Assembly (NCBI RefSeq): GCF_027579695.1
Contig: NC_083587.1
Location: 53,699,521 to 53,763,520 of the forward strand
DNA length: 64,000 nt
Reading direction: 5' to 3'
From: Neoarius graeffei
Lineage: Eukaryota; Chordata; Actinopteri; Siluriformes; Ariidae
Below, piece after piece: positions 33,656 to 45,701 of this stretch (within the stretch, counting starts at the first letter, position 1; each line of letters starts with the position of its first letter). The notes beneath the pieces were generated by a model. The model worked only from the letters and a program-made list of their open reading frames with translations, ran no database searches and was not told the DNA's origin. The position numbers were made by a program, and so were the translations under genes.

Positions 33656-33770
33656 CTGAGGCAGGAAAACAGCAAGAGGTCACTTTTATTATATTACGTA
33701 CCAAATCCGACAGGACATGCATGCAGTCTTACTCGATGGAGGTTTTACAAATCACTATATTGCATCTATA

Positions 33771-34047
33771 CTGCAAGTTGGCTTAGTGGTTAGCGTGTCC
33801 GCCTCTCGATCGTGAGTTCTACTAGCGGTCGGGTCATACCAAAGACAATCATAAAAATAATACCTACTGCCGTCTGGCAAGGCACGCTGCAATACAGATT
33901 TGAATGGGGAGTCAAACTCTTGCGGTTATCAGAGGACTAGCCCCCCACTGTAACCCTAGCTACGTAATAGGCGAGAAGCCGAGGGCTACGGAAATGGAGA
34001 TCGGCGCCGCCCTATGCACCACATGGCATGGGAAGGGACTTTGACTG
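33771..34047 (+). mobile_element. tRNA-headed SINE, fourth family
   Basis: Head GGCTTAGTGGTTAGCGTGTC, B-box region GGTCGGGTC, body TCTGGCAAGGCACGCTGCAA and end GGGAAGGGACTTTGACTG. Perfect 14-bp duplication ATATTGCATCTATA at 33757-33770 and 34048-34061. Confidence 0.88.
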
Positions 34048-34186
34048 ATATTGCATCTATATACAAAATAATAGGTTTAAACGGGTTAAAATACATGCCC
34101 TTTGGGCTTCTATGAGAAGTGAGCTTGGAGTATTCTTCTCTCAGAACAAGGAAATGTGTGGACAAGCTCGTTTATGGTAATTACAC

Positions 34187-34731
34187 GTACGCTACAGCAA
34201 CACTCCTTGTAGTAATTTAATTACAGGACAAAAAAAAATAATAATCACAACTCATCATTATCAAAAAGTATTACGGTATGTTTGGACTTCCAAGTGGTGC
34301 AACAGAAACATATTTGCCCAATGATCAGGAGATCACAAGTTCGATTCCTGATGATGCCACAGCTATCCATGTTGTCTGGGTAGAGGGGGATGGCATAGTC
34401 TCTCTCAGCTCAAGATTGTGCTTTCGTTTAATTGTGCTAAGCCATTTGAAAAGATAAGACTGGCTTCAAATAGCTTAGAAGAAGCACGTGTTAGCCTTTC
34501 GCGCTCCCTGATTGATTGCTGTCGTGCAAAAGACCCATGTCTCACTTATGTTAGCAACCATTGTCCTGGGGGACAAGCAAACTTTGTTTGCATACTGAAG
34601 ACAAGCGATATTGAAGATGTCAGACGTCTGTAGTCCGAAGAAAACTACAGCTAAAAAAAGCTTTACTACCGGATTACTTGGATAATCTTAGTCAGAAAGA
34701 CGCAAAGGATAGATAGATGCGGAAATTAGAG
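34187..34731 (+). repeat. Repeat shared, inverted, with the right edge of the window
   Basis: Nearly the whole of 63452-64000 is present here in opposite orientation with scattered substitutions and small indels (for example CTACAGCAACA, TTTGCCCAATGATCAGGAG and CGGATTACTTGGATAATC). It has a tRNA B-box-like GTTCGATTCC near 34341. Homology stops at GGAAATTAGAG on one side and may continue beyond the window on the other. Confidence 0.75.
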
Positions 34732-34734
34732 TTG

Positions 34735-35709
34735 TTTTTTTTAAACAATAATTTATTGTCTTTTTTAGAAACAAAACAAACAACAGTCCAACACCACCAA
34801 GTCCAGAGCAAAATACAGTATTGTCCAGAAGAAAACACAGGTCCATGGGTTATAAATACACAGCATAAACATTTTTTACACAAAAGACCCCGTTATACAT
34901 CAATTATGTTTAAAAACAAAATTTGATCCCCCTTTCTGTAATATCTCGGCAAGCTCACTCAGCAGGTGATCAAGCAAAGGCTGACATATCCTGTAGAAAG
35001 CATCACAGTTACCGGCGCTCCATCGGACACACCCTGAATGTTTCTCTGTACCACTGTGTAACAGAAGGGCGCTGCGCCTGAATCCACTGAAACAATATAC
35101 ACCGCCTTGCCATATGTAAAAGTTTACACACTAACATCATTTGTCTTGATGATAAAGAAAACCCCTCCACAGACAGTCCCAGAACAAACAGCACAGGGTT
35201 CAGTGGGATTGTCTGGTGAAATACTGAGCAAAGTTCTATAGCAATGTTTTTCCAAAATCTAGCAACTAAAGGACATTGCCATATGCAGTGGTAGTAAGTC
35301 CCCACATCCGTATTGCACTTTACACAGAGAGGAGAAATCTGGGGTGAATTTTATTTAAAAACTCTGGGGTGCGCTGCAGTCTGTGTAAAATTCTGTATTG
35401 GCTTTCCCGGAGTCTGTTACATGTAAACATTTTCTTAGCAGATTTAAACGCTTTTGACCATGCTTCTGCGTTAAGCTCAACCTCAAAGTCTGTTTCCCAC
35501 CGAACCCTGTTGTAATACAATTCAAAGATTGTAATTTTCCATAAAAGAGAGAAATGAATTTAATTTTAGTGAATACGTCCTCATTATATTTAAGAAGAAA
35601 GCTTTCAATCAGATTTAAAACAGGTTGGTTGTCTGGAAATTTAAGAGAATTTACAAAATGTCTCACTTGCAGAAACCTAAAGAAGTGTTTCTGTGGTATA
35701 CTGTACTTG
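34735..35709 (-). pseudogene. L1-like LINE, 3' part of ORF2
   Basis: The minus-strand frames give KHFFRFLQVRHFVNS, FLNKIHPRFLLSV and GTYYHCIWQCPLVARFWK. The last is the C-terminal Cys-His region of L1-type ORF2. A T run at 34735-34742 corresponds to the poly(A) tail. Frameshifts are present. The reading continues at 37640 on the other side of a hAT-like insertion. Confidence 0.8.
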
Positions 35710-37639
35710 CAGTGTTTCCCACAGACCAGGTAGCAATTTGTGGTGCTCCACTGTGCCGATGAGGGAATCGTGCGCGGTGGTGTCGTGGTGGTCGGTGGAG
35801 TCGGTCATTGGGGTGTATGCAAAGTGTTTACAGCGGGCGGTGTTCAAACAGCTATTCAAAGCCCCACAAAGCTGCCCGATATGATTGGAGCAGTGGGCAA
35901 AGCTGTTGGCACTCAGACTGTGGATTTTCAGAACTTGAACCACAATATGGTTGTTATCTTGGAGAAACTTTCGGCTTTGCAAGGAATAAGTTTCTCGGAG
36001 ACCAATTTGAACAGAATGGACGGAATGGACAGATATGGACGAGCGGGGTGGACGTGCAAAGACTGTGTCTGGAAAGACCAAACAATTTATATCTTATCGA
36101 CATTCAGCTCCCCGAGACAGCACCGGCCTGGCCTCGGTTCAGGCCGTTGCTGAGGCAACATTTCCCCCTGAAGGTCACTGCTGGGAGACGCTCTCGCATT
36201 CCTCGCATTCCTTCTCCAACTTTCCGCGGTCGCCATTTTCATCCCCAGTGTGACAAGCGGGTGCGTGACCAGCGCCTTCATGGCTGCAGGAGCGGACGGC
36301 TGCTTGCTTGCGCTGGGTTACCTCTACCTCCTTCCCTCCCCCCAACCCCCACCCCTGATTGCCCCCTCTTTTCCCCCCTTTCCCCCCCTCAAGTCCCGTG
36401 TTTAAAGTGTACTTGTGTTATTGTGTGCAAAGGTTTTTTAAATGTTCCCACACTGTACTCCTGACAGGAGCATAGTGGGGGGGGGGTTCTTTTTTTCCTT
36501 ATCGCTCCTCATGTTGTGTTTCCTTTTCTTTTATCCCTGTCTTCCTGTCCTGTTCCCCCTCTGTAAGGACAGGTTGGTGGTCAATTTCACTGGCAACAGT
36601 GATAATAAAGGATTCATTCATTCATTCATTTTTCTTCAGAGTCACCTGCTGGGACTATTTTAAAGCTACAAGAAGCATTTGAGATTATTCAGTTCAATCT
36701 AAATTCTTTTAAGTTCTTTAAGAGAAAACAGCTAAAACAATTTTTACCAGAACCCTGCCTGGTTTCATTCCTCAACCCAACTTTACATTACAGGGCAGGC
36801 CATTCGTTTGCTGGGCTTGATGTTGGTGGAAAACCTGTCTTTTAAATTTATGAAAATTACTCACCAAAATTGAAGTTAAAGTTTAGTTTTTACCTTAGTT
36901 TTTTGCCTTTTTGGTAGCAATCTTTCAATCATTCTTTAGTTGACATTCAAGGAATAAATTGCAAAAAACAAGCTGGAGGTTTTTATTTTAAATATTGAAC
37001 TCAACACTTACCTCAACGAATACTAAAATGAAATAAATAAAGTAACAACAAAAGAATAATAAAATAGATAGCATCAACTAGGCATCTCTGCGAGTATAAC
37101 AACCTTTTATTTAGGCTAGTGGGAAATCCTTATTTATTGTGAATGTCAAGCCATTATTAATAACTTGCATGAATGCTGAAGTGGGATAAACGGGATAATG
37201 CAATAAGGCCAGTTCCTCGCGTCAAGCTGCTACTGTATGCATCAAAATTGGTTTATAGCCTGACTCAGGGATGTCCGTTTCACGTAAGCCAAGAAGGCTA
37301 TGATAAAGCTCATCACGAGCACGACGTAGGCTACCTTTTAAAATAAGGGGTCGGAAGGCGAATCGGGAAGGCTGCGTTATTTTTAATTTGCCTAACAGGC
37401 CTACTTGCAGTCCGGGTATATGCGCAACGGCAGGCCTGTGTACACACCTCTCCGTCTCTGTGTGTGTGTGTGGGGGGGGGGGGGGGCGCGCACGTGAACG
37501 AGAAGAAAGAGCACTATGAATGAACGGAACGATACGCAATGGAATTTTTTTTTTCCAAAATCGCGAGTCTGATTGTGTGGCGATAGGAATCCATTGTGTG
37601 GCGCTGCGCCACACAATGGTCTATGTATGGGAAACCCTG
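35710..37639. mobile_element. hAT-like element with CAGTGTTTCCC ends inserted in the L1
   Basis: The ends are CAGTGTTTCCC and GGGAAACCCTG. ACTTG (35705-35709 and 37640-37644) is duplicated, 5 bp. Removing it rejoins the L1 frame as QTKYSIPQKHFFR. Sub-terminal TTTGTGG / CCACACAA motifs occur near both ends. The interior from about 35760 to 36630 looks like a retroposed insert ending in AATAAAGG and four CATT units. ORFs inside are not recognisable. Confidence 0.7.
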
Positions 37640-37644
37640 ACTTG

Positions 37645-38978
37645 GTTTGAATTTGTTTAAAGGACATAAGATTACCCCTTTCAAACAGATCACAGACAAA
37701 TCTTACATTTTTAGAATGCCAATCATCAAATATACCAATGCCGATACCTGGAGGGAAAGCCTTATTCCTAACTAGAGGCTGCAGTGCACTCGAAAAACCT
37801 CTTCTTCCAATGTGAGCAGCAATATTATACCAAGTCTTGAGTGTGCACATCAATATAGTTATTCCGGACCCCCAGTGGAAGTTGGGCTAAATCAATTGAT
37901 AAAAGACTAAAAAGAGAAAGGGCCACAACACCAGGTATCTACAAGAGGCTTGCCTTGATGTAAAAAGGAATGTAACCAACCTGAAATTATTCGTGCATGA
38001 CAAGCCCAGTTATAGTAGAGAAGCTTAGGAAGTGCCTGACCCCCTTCATCTGCAGGTAGTTGTAAAATCTTTATCCTTAGCCTAGATTTCTTCCCGTGCC
38101 ATATAAATTTAGAAAGACATGTCCCTCAATCTCTAAAAACGTTTTTCTGTTAATACTGGGTGGCAGCATTTGCATAGGATAAAGTATTCTGGGAAGGACA
38201 TTCATTTTAATTAAACTTATTCTGCCTATCCAAGATAATGGGAGGTCGAACCACCTATTAAGGTCATTTTTGATTGAGGCCACAATTGCCTTAAAGTTCA
38301 ACCTGTACAGCTCTGTTGTATCTGCAGACACCTTAATACCCAAATATATAAGACCTGTGGTCGACCACCTGAAAGGAAAACGAACAGGAATGTCCCATCT
38401 CCCCCGATCACCGAGAGGCAAGGCTTCCGATTTGTCATAATTAATTTTATACCCCGAAAAAAGGCCAAATGTATTAATAATGGATATCAGCGTAGGAATA
38501 GATGTTTCTGGCTGAGTAACAAACAATAACACGTCATCCGCATAAAGCAAGATTCTGTATTCAGTACTGTATCTCCCAGGGTTACCCCAGAGAGCCCAGG
38601 ATGGGTTCTTACAGCTTCCGCCAACGGCTCCAGTGCGAGCGCAAACAATAAATGGGAAAGGGGACACCCCTGGCACATCCCTCTGCCCAAAGGAAAAGTA
38701 TCAGAGGCAGAACCATTCACTAATACCCTCACAGCTGGAGCCCCGTATAACAGTTTGACCCATTTAACAAATTCAGATCCCAAACCAAACCTGTCCAAGA
38801 CATCAAATACTGTAGGTATCCCCACTCCACTCGATCGAACGCTTTCTCAGCATCTAGTGAAATGGCAAGAGCCCTAAAATCAGTGTTCTGACAAAATTGC
38901 ACTATATTTATAAAAGCTGCCATTTTTGATATTTCTGTCTTGTTTCCATCATGACTTCCTATTGTATTCAATACTTAA
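37645..38978 (-). pseudogene. L1-like LINE, reverse transcriptase region of ORF2
   Basis: On the minus strand, AISLDAEKAFDRVEW (RT motif A), GCPLSHLLFALALEPLAEA (motif B region) and RILLYADDVLLF (motif C, YADD) lie in three frames. They are followed by GYKINYDKSEALP and SWIGRISLIKMNVLPRILY. The frameshifts and the 5' truncation near 38978 make it a fossil. It continues at 35709. Confidence 0.9.
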
Positions 38979-38984
38979 CAGTTT

Positions 38985-41225
38985 TGTGTAATGTCTGGAT
39001 CTGACGACAGACTACACAACATTTTTGTCTTTCACAATGGTCACCATGCTAGGTTTAGGCAATCAGACTGCCATAGATTGTTGTGTCTTGGTCAGAAGAC
39101 TGGCAACACTACAAGATTGACCCCGACCAATCATCGTTCACGTCCATGCATGTCGTCCAGGAGGAGGGTCAAGAGATTGTCAATCATGGCTATCAAGGAA
39201 CGATTTATAGGCACTGTTAAACTATGTGAGGATAATACAACAATTTCTCACATGCTAGACTTTTCATTAGGGTGTCATAGGTCGTCCCAGATGCCACATC
39301 ACTTTTCTTCGATTAAGTTACACTACAAGGCTTGTTCGTCCTTTCAAAATCGGGCTGAATTCATGTAATCTGATCCCGGCATTAGCAACATCACTGCAAT
39401 CAGTCATTCTCAAGTTACCAATAGCTTTTTCATGACTTCAAACACTTCAACAGTTGCATTTACCTCCCAGGACTTCATTTATTGGCAACTGTTGTTGCAG
39501 ATGACGACCTGTTTGAATTTAAACCTGTCTCTAGTGCGCATGTACGAGAGGCGATTATGACCATGCCATCAAATAAGTCCCCGGGGTATGATAAAGTGCC
39601 CATTTCAGTAGTTAAGGACTGTCTTGATCACATCCTGCCCACATTAACTGATATCATTAACCATTCATTCTTAAGTTCCACCTTTCCAGGGGCCTGAAGT
39701 GGTTCCTCACCTCAAGGATGGAGATCGTGAAGTACCAGGTAACAACCGGCCTATTTCCCTATTACAAGTCCTCTCTAAAGTTGCTGAGCGGATTGCAACG
39801 CGTCAATTCGATGACTACCTGACCCGGAATAATCGTCTCTCGCCACATCAGAGTGGCAATCGGAAGTTTCATTCAACCAAAACATTAAGTTTGTTAGTTA
39901 CTGATCATATTTTCCAAGCCATGGACAACAAGCAAATCACTGCGATGGTGCTTATTGACCTGAGCAAGGCTTTTGACAGTTTGTGTCATTCAACACTACT
40001 TAGTAAATTGCAAAGCTTGGGCACTTCTGATAGGGCTCTCCACTGTTTAACAGCTATTTAAGGGACAGAGAACAACGTACTCGAGTTGGGACATCCTCAT
40101 CAGAACCTCTTACAAGAACACATGGAGTACCTCAGGGTTCAGTTTTAGGGCCCATGCTGTTTGACGTGTATTTGAACGATTTACACAAAGTAATCAAGTT
40201 TAGTCACATTGAGTCGTATGTTGATGATACCAAGATCTACTTGTCCTTTTCAACTAAAGACCTTGACATATGCCTCGGCCAGGTAGCTGAAGACCTTCTT
40301 CTTGTGGCAGGTTGGTGCTGTGTAAACCATCTTCTGATTAATCCCGACAAGACCAAGCTTGTGTTGTTTGGAGTGAGTCAACTTGCATCCCAGCTATCTG
40401 ATGTCACACTACCCTTCCTGGGCAAACAGTTAACATCCGTATTATCCGCAAGAGATCTGGGTGTTATACTGGATTCCAGTTTGACTTTTACTGATCATAT
40501 TTCTGCACTGTTTTCATCACTCTTGTCTAGTCTATGTCAAATAAGTAGGGTTCGTTCATTATTTATTCTCCAAGGAAGTTTTGTATGTAATTTTGAACTC
40601 TGTTGTTTTTAGCAAATTAATGTACTGTTCTACTGTTCGGTTTGGAACGTTTAAACAGAATATCCACAAGCTGCAACTTGTGCAAAACTTTGCTGCACGA
40701 ATATTTACTAATACTAGAAAATACGATCACATCTCTCCTATACTAAATGAGCTTGGTTGGCTGACTGTAGATAATATGCTACGCCTCCGTGATGTTACTA
40801 TGGTTTATAAATGTTTAAATAACTTGGCACCTAACTATTTAAGTACAAGGCTTACTAAACGTTCTGATGTTCATAGGTATAATATCAGACGTAAGGATCT
40901 CTTAAACGTACCTAAGTGCCGCACTGCAATAGTGCGGCACGCTTTTTTCTACAGAGCTGTAAATTCTTTTAATCAATTATCACCGGAAGTAAGGAATGCG
41001 ACAACACTCGCTTCCTTCAAGAGGCAAGTAAGACAAGAGCTGAAAAGACGCTGATTTTAATTTTTATATTTGCATATATTTATTCTAGTATTATATAATT
41101 TTATCTATTATTATTGTAATTAAGGATGTAGGTTTTTTTAAATATATATTTTAACATTAAGCTTCATGTAAATTAATTCTGAAAAACCCATTTAGGAGAA
41201 TTAATAAAGGTGTATTGTATTTATA
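38985..41225 (+). mobile_element. Jockey/L2-like LINE, 5'-truncated
   Basis: It begins abruptly after the L1 fragment and ends after an AATTAATAAAGGTGTATTG tail. It contains a frameshifted reverse transcriptase. There is no poly(A). The first 400 bases have no recognisable domain. Confidence 0.7.
39400..41054 (+). pseudogene. Jockey/L2-like reverse transcriptase, frameshifted
   Basis: KSPGYDKVPISVVKD and NNRPISLLQVLSKVAERI precede motif A (IDLSKAFDSLCH). In other frames follow GVPQGSVLGPMLF (motif B) and SYVDDTKIYLS (motif C, VDD). The C-terminal part, LMYCSTVRFGTF to FKRQVRQELKRR and stop, is the usual end of jockey/CR1/L2-type ORF2. At least three frameshifts and a stop near 40060 inactivate it. 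Confidence 0.88.
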
Positions 41226-42375
41226 ATATTTCAAAAGCTTACTCAAGGGATTCGAACTCACAACCTACTGGTCACTAACCAGTAATCTCCTCCATTCTGG
41301 TCAATTCAAGTGCAGTACATTTGCTTTACTAGAAGGCTCTAGCAGACTATGTAGCGTGTGTAAAATAGTTTATCACCCATGTCAGCTTAAACTTGACTGA
41401 TCCTTAGTCAGTTTAGATGACGTGATGAGTTAACTATATTGATTACAGCCCACAGAGCTTCAAACCTACATTCTCAGCAACAAAGCTAGCTTAGGTTGTT
41501 TTTTTTTTTCTTCTCTCCCTATCTTGATAAATCCCATTAACATTCGCTTCATTGATTTAAAACTACTACAAAAGTAAAAACACAAACATCAGTAAATGCT
41601 TTGGACACTTGTGGTAAAAGGAACTGCAAAGGAAAGGAAATGCAGGACCAAAGTAATAAATATCAGCGATCGGATATAATATATATCCTATCACTCCTTC
41701 AATCAAACTTTAGAGATTTTTTTTCTCTCCTTGGGCTCATGTCTGAAATGGGTGGGTTATACAGGAACTTCACGAGGTTATACTAAAGTCGAGTTTAGGA
41801 AAGTCTATTAGTGGCATTACAAAGGCAGAGGAGGGTTTGTATTCCCAAAACTATTAGTTATGATCACTACGTTTGGCAAAAACATGAGCAAACACAAAAA
41901 TCAAAACGATTAATGTAACAGGCAGGAGGGATCAATGCCACTTCCGTTTTTATTTTTTAACTGTCACTTAACACAAAACACGCTTTTCAGCAGTTTCAGA
42001 ATAAACTGTGTGCCACTGTACTGATGTGATTTCAGCCAGGGGAAGAGATGCTCAATCCCTGCTCCTTCTCTCACACACACACCACCTTCCTCTGCCTCCC
42101 TCTCCATTCACAAACCGGTGCTTGACCACACTCCCGCTGCCACAGTGAAAAAGAATCGTATACTGTCTTGCTCAACGAAATAAACTGCACAGTCTGATAG
42201 TGAATAGACAGGTTGTTCACCAGAAGTTGTGCAATATAGGTGTATAGTCCAATTACACACATTTCCACTCAGCAGTCTTCACCGTTGCAATGATAAAAAA
42301 GGACCTTCTATGTAAACTATCTAATGCACAGGAATAATATTTACATTGTGAAATCAATACTTAATTTTCATTATG
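41226..42375. other. Gene-free stretch
   Basis: A tRNA-like B-box relic on the minus strand near 41250 (GAGTTCGAATCCC) and a fragment near 41625-41660 related to 17262 are the only recognisable items. Confidence 0.25.
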
Positions 42376-42474
42376 ACTAATGAATATTGGCCAGAATACA
42401 CTCAATGAAAAACGGACTTCAACAAGATGAGTGACCAGGCACAAGTTCATCTCAAAAAGATGCATATTTGGGTT

Positions 42475-42650
42475 AATTGCAGCATGTTATTCACTAATTA
42501 CAATATTTACAATAGGGAGAAACCTACTAACCAGCATTTGGTGTGTAGGATCCATTGGATCGGTTATATTTTCTGTCACAACTTGAGCAATGCGAATGCT
42601 ATGATTAGCTCCTCGTCTTGCGGCAAAATTACATAAATGGGTCAGTGCCA
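42475..42650 (+). repeat. Dispersed repeat, copy 1 of 2
   Basis: TTGCAGCATGTTATTCAC through GTGTAGGATCCATTGGATCG to CTCCTCGTCTTGCGGCAAAA. A second copy is at 43824-44005 in the same orientation. Confidence 0.65.
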
Positions 42651-42660
42651 ATAAACATGG

Positions 42661-42805
42661 TTTAACAACTTTATTCATCACATGCTTGTGAAATTCCTGT
42701 CTGCATTTAACCCATCTGAAGCAGTGAACACACATATATACCTAGAGCAGTGGGCAGCCATGCTAACAGCGCCCAGGGAGCAGTTGGGACTTAGGTGCCT
42801 TGGAT
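42661..42805 (-). mobile_element. SINE family B tail fragment
   Basis: On the minus strand it reads AGGTGCCTAAGTCCC…CTGCTTCAGATGGGTTAAAT to GATGAATAAAG. The head is absent. Confidence 0.65.
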
Positions 42806-42859
42806 GGATATTATTATTATTAGTAGTAGTAGTAGTAGTATAGGTAATCGTATGGGGCC

Positions 42860-42970
42860 GAGTAAAATTAAGGATTAATTTCACAAGTGATTTCGAAGTT
42901 CTGAAAATCGCAACTCGGGCAATTTCAAAACTTCGAAATCATGAGTGAAATTGATCCTTAATTTTACGAG
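42860..42970. repeat. Long imperfect hairpin
   Basis: GTAAAATTAAGGATTAATTT (42862-) and its complement AAATTGATCCTTAATTTTAC (42947-42966), with CTTCGAAATCA pairing inside, form a stem of about 45 bp around 42913. Upstream TCGTATGGGGCCGA recurs as ACATACGGCC and again, near 43247, as TACGGCCCCGT, suggesting a mobile element running to about 43315. Confidence 0.6.
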
Positions 42971-43329
42971 GAAACATACGGCCAAATTCATACTTCGGAA
43001 GCCATTCAAGTTCACAACATTTGTCATTCACGTTTTCTGAACCAATCAGGGTGCAAGACCATCTTGCATGTTTGAATCAGTTTCTAAAGCGTCTTTCATC
43101 ATGACACGGCGACACGACACGAGGATTTTGAAAGTGGTTTACAAAATTTTATTAGAACTTCTTTACAAAAGCCATTTTGTTGACAAAATTTGCTAATTTT
43201 TGTAACTGTAACCAAGCAACAAACAAGCCAATAGCATTTCAGAAATACGGCCCCGTGTTAAGGAAAAAAAGCCCTCCTTGATTGACCAATCAGAATTGAG
43301 TAATTTGGCCCTATGTATTATAATGATTA

Positions 43330-43498
43330 TAACCGCATGTCTTTGAACTATGAGGGAAACCGGAGCACCTGGAGGAAACCCGCACAGACAACATACAAAC
43401 TCCACATAGAAAGGCCCTCGCCGGCTGCTGGGCTTGAACCCAGAACCTTCTTGCTGTGAGGTGACAGTGCTAACCACGACACCACCATGCCACCCCAA
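43330..43498 (-). mobile_element. SINE family A/B head fragment
   Basis: A minus-strand head TGGTGTCGTGGTTAGCACTG and B box GGTTCAAGCCC, truncated at GCATGTCTTTGAAC. It abuts another SINE. Confidence 0.7.
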
Positions 43499-43826
43499 CT
43501 GAAGAAGAAGAAACCTTTATTTGTCACATTCAAGCACAGTGAAATTCATCCTCTGCATTTAACCCATCTGAAGCAGTGATCTCACACACACACACAGAGC
43601 AGTGGGCCCGGGGAGCAAGGGCATTTCAGCCCAAGGCCACCCCACGTTAACCTAACTGCATGTCTTTGGACTGTGGGGGGGAAACCGGAGCACCCAGAGG
43701 AAACCCACGCAGACACGAGGAGAACATGCAAACTCCGAACAGAAAGGCCCTCGCCAGCTGCTGGGTTCGAACCCGGAACCTTCTTGCCGTGAGGCGACCG
43801 TGCTAACCACTACACCACCAATTGCA
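43499..43826 (-). mobile_element. SINE family B, full length
   Basis: Minus strand: head GTGTAGTGGTTAGCACGG, B box GGTTCGAACCC, tail TTGGGCTGAAATGCCC… and CAAATAAAGG. It lies in tandem with the preceding fragment. Confidence 0.75.
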
Positions 43827-44240
43827 GCATGTTATTCACCAAGTACAATATTTACGATCAGGGGAAACCTATTAACCAGCATTTGATGTGTAGGATCCAC
43901 TGGATCGGTTATATATGAGTACTGAACTTGCAATGCGAATGTTATGATTAGCTCCTCGTCTCGCGGCAAAATGACGTAACTGGGTCAGTACCCAGTCAAT
44001 GAAAACTTGCGCATGCGCACACTGGACTTCCCCTCTCTCTCTCTCTCTCTCTCTCTGCTTAAATCCCCTCAAAATGAATAACTTCCCAGCCACAGAATGG
44101 CCTGGGTTGTTTTTTTTTAAGATATTGCAGAAATAAACATATTACAATGACCAAATTTCAGAGGGAATTAAATTTCACCGGTTTTATGAAATCGAAAGGG
44201 CATCTAGCTTTAATGCTGACTAGCTCTGTACAAATACATG
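43824..44240 (+). repeat. Dispersed repeats: copy 2 of the 42.5-kb unit, then the 17.5-kb unit
   Basis: 43824-44005 matches 42475-42650. From GCGCATGCGCACACTGG (44013) to GAAATCGAAAGGGC (44200) it matches 17456-17650. A CT microsatellite lies at 44033-44058. Confidence 0.6.
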
Positions 44241-44244
44241 TCAT

Positions 44245-44740
44245 TACCAGGTGTATGCTAGCTCAGTTAGTTGTTATTATATGCAAACACATAAAGGCGC
44301 AGTTTATGGAGTAATTCCTATCTTGCTAGCTGACTGTAATATAAAGTCAACATAAAACAAACATTTACTGAATGGAAAAGTCTCACTGTCAGTTTTATCC
44401 CAAAGTCAGTCAGCTAACCAAGTGAAATTAGCCGGCTGGTTAGCATCCAGTTAGCACCCGGTTAGCGGGCTCTGTCACCGCGGTAAACCTTTACTGCGCT
44501 CTCAACCTGCATTACCACCATAATACAACATCATTAAAGAAGATAAATAAATAAAAAAAAATAAACAAACAGTTCCTTTTTTAAAATTAAATTTAATGCA
44601 ACTTAAATTACCTGCTGCCTCGGTTGTCAAAAAGCAACAACACTTCACGAGACCTATGCCACGTGATACCGTCACGTGCAAGGAAATCAAAATTAACTCT
44701 TTCCGGGAATGGACGAACTGAAGAAGTCATGCATAATTCA
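44245..44740. other. Gene-free stretch
   Basis: No coding potential was recognised. A short direct repeat TTAGCAYCCRGTTAGC lies near 44440-44465. Confidence 0.2.
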
Positions 44741-44752
44741 TGAGCTCAATAT

Positions 44753-45128
44753 CTCATCTCATCTCATTATCTCTAGCCGCTTTATCCTTCTACAGGGTCG
44801 CAGGCAAGCTGGAGCCTATCCCAGCTGACTACGGGCGAAAGGCGGGGTACACCCTGGACAAGTCGCCAGGTCATCACAGGGCTGACACATAGACACAGAC
44901 AACCATTCACACTCACATTCACACCTACGGTCAATTTAGAGTCACCAGTTAACCTAACCTGCATGTCTTTGGACTGTGGGGGAAACCGGAGCACCCGGAG
45001 GAAACCCACGCGGACACGGGGAGAACATGCAAACTTCGCACAGAAAGGCCCTCGCCGGCCACGGGGCTCGAACCTGGACCTTCTTGCTGTGAGGCGACAG
45101 CGCTAACCACTACACCACCGTGCCGCCC
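44753..45128 (-). mobile_element. tRNA-headed SINE, family A
   Basis: Full length with a perfect 12-bp duplication TGAGCTCAATAT at 44741-44752 and 45129-45140. Confidence 0.93.
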
Positions 45129-45154
45129 TGAGCTCAATATAATAATAATAATTT

Positions 45155-45335
45155 ATTTCAAAGCATTCCACAGTCTCAATGCTCTAATAATAAACATAAT
45201 AATGATATGAGCAAATAATTATAACAACAAAACCATATGTATATTAGTGTTTACATGTATTAAAAATTATGAAAACAAATTCATCAAAAAGTAGATTAGT
45301 ATTCAAATCATAAAAAAAGTTATAATAATAATAAT
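45155..45335 (+). repeat. About 180-bp duplicated unit, first copy
   Basis: CATTCCACAGTCTCAATGCT to AAGTTATAATAATAATAAT. A second copy starts at 45702 after a SINE and ends at about 46248. Confidence 0.8.
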
Positions 45336-45701
45336 ATCCATCCATTATCCGAAAATCCTTTGTAGGGTCGCGGGTAAGCTGGAGCCTATCCCAGCTGACT
45401 ATGGGCGAGAGGTGAGGTACACCCCTGGACAAGTCACCAGATCATCGCAGGGCTGATACATAGAGACAAACAACCATTCACGCTCCCATTCACACCTATG
45501 GTCAATTTAGAGCCACCAATTAACCTAACCTGCATGTCTTTGGACTGTGGGGGGAAACCGGAGCACCCAGAGGAAACCCACGCGGACACGGGGAGAACAT
45601 GCAAACTCTACAGAGAAAGGCCCTCATCGACCGCTGGGCTCGAACCCAGAACCTTCTTGCTGTGAGGCGACAGTGCTAACTACTACACTACCGTGCCACC
45701 C
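45336..45701 (-). mobile_element. tRNA-headed SINE, older family A variant
   Basis: Minus-strand head GGTGGCACGGTAGTGTAGTA, body CCAAAGACATGCAGG and tail GGATAATGGATGGATA. It lies exactly between the two copies of the 180-bp unit. Confidence 0.85.

Noticed and set aside
34418-34633. 71-codon ORF in the repeat at 34.2-34.7 kb
   Set aside because: The copy at the window's right edge does not keep the frame, so it is not a conserved coding sequence.
35808-36464. 218-codon ORF inside the hAT-like element
   Set aside because: Low-complexity Pro-rich C terminus from CCCC runs, no domain, and competing frames of equal length.
38991-39368. 125-codon ORF at the start of the jockey/L2-like LINE
   Set aside because: No endonuclease or zinc-knuckle motif; not in frame with the RT; probably chance.
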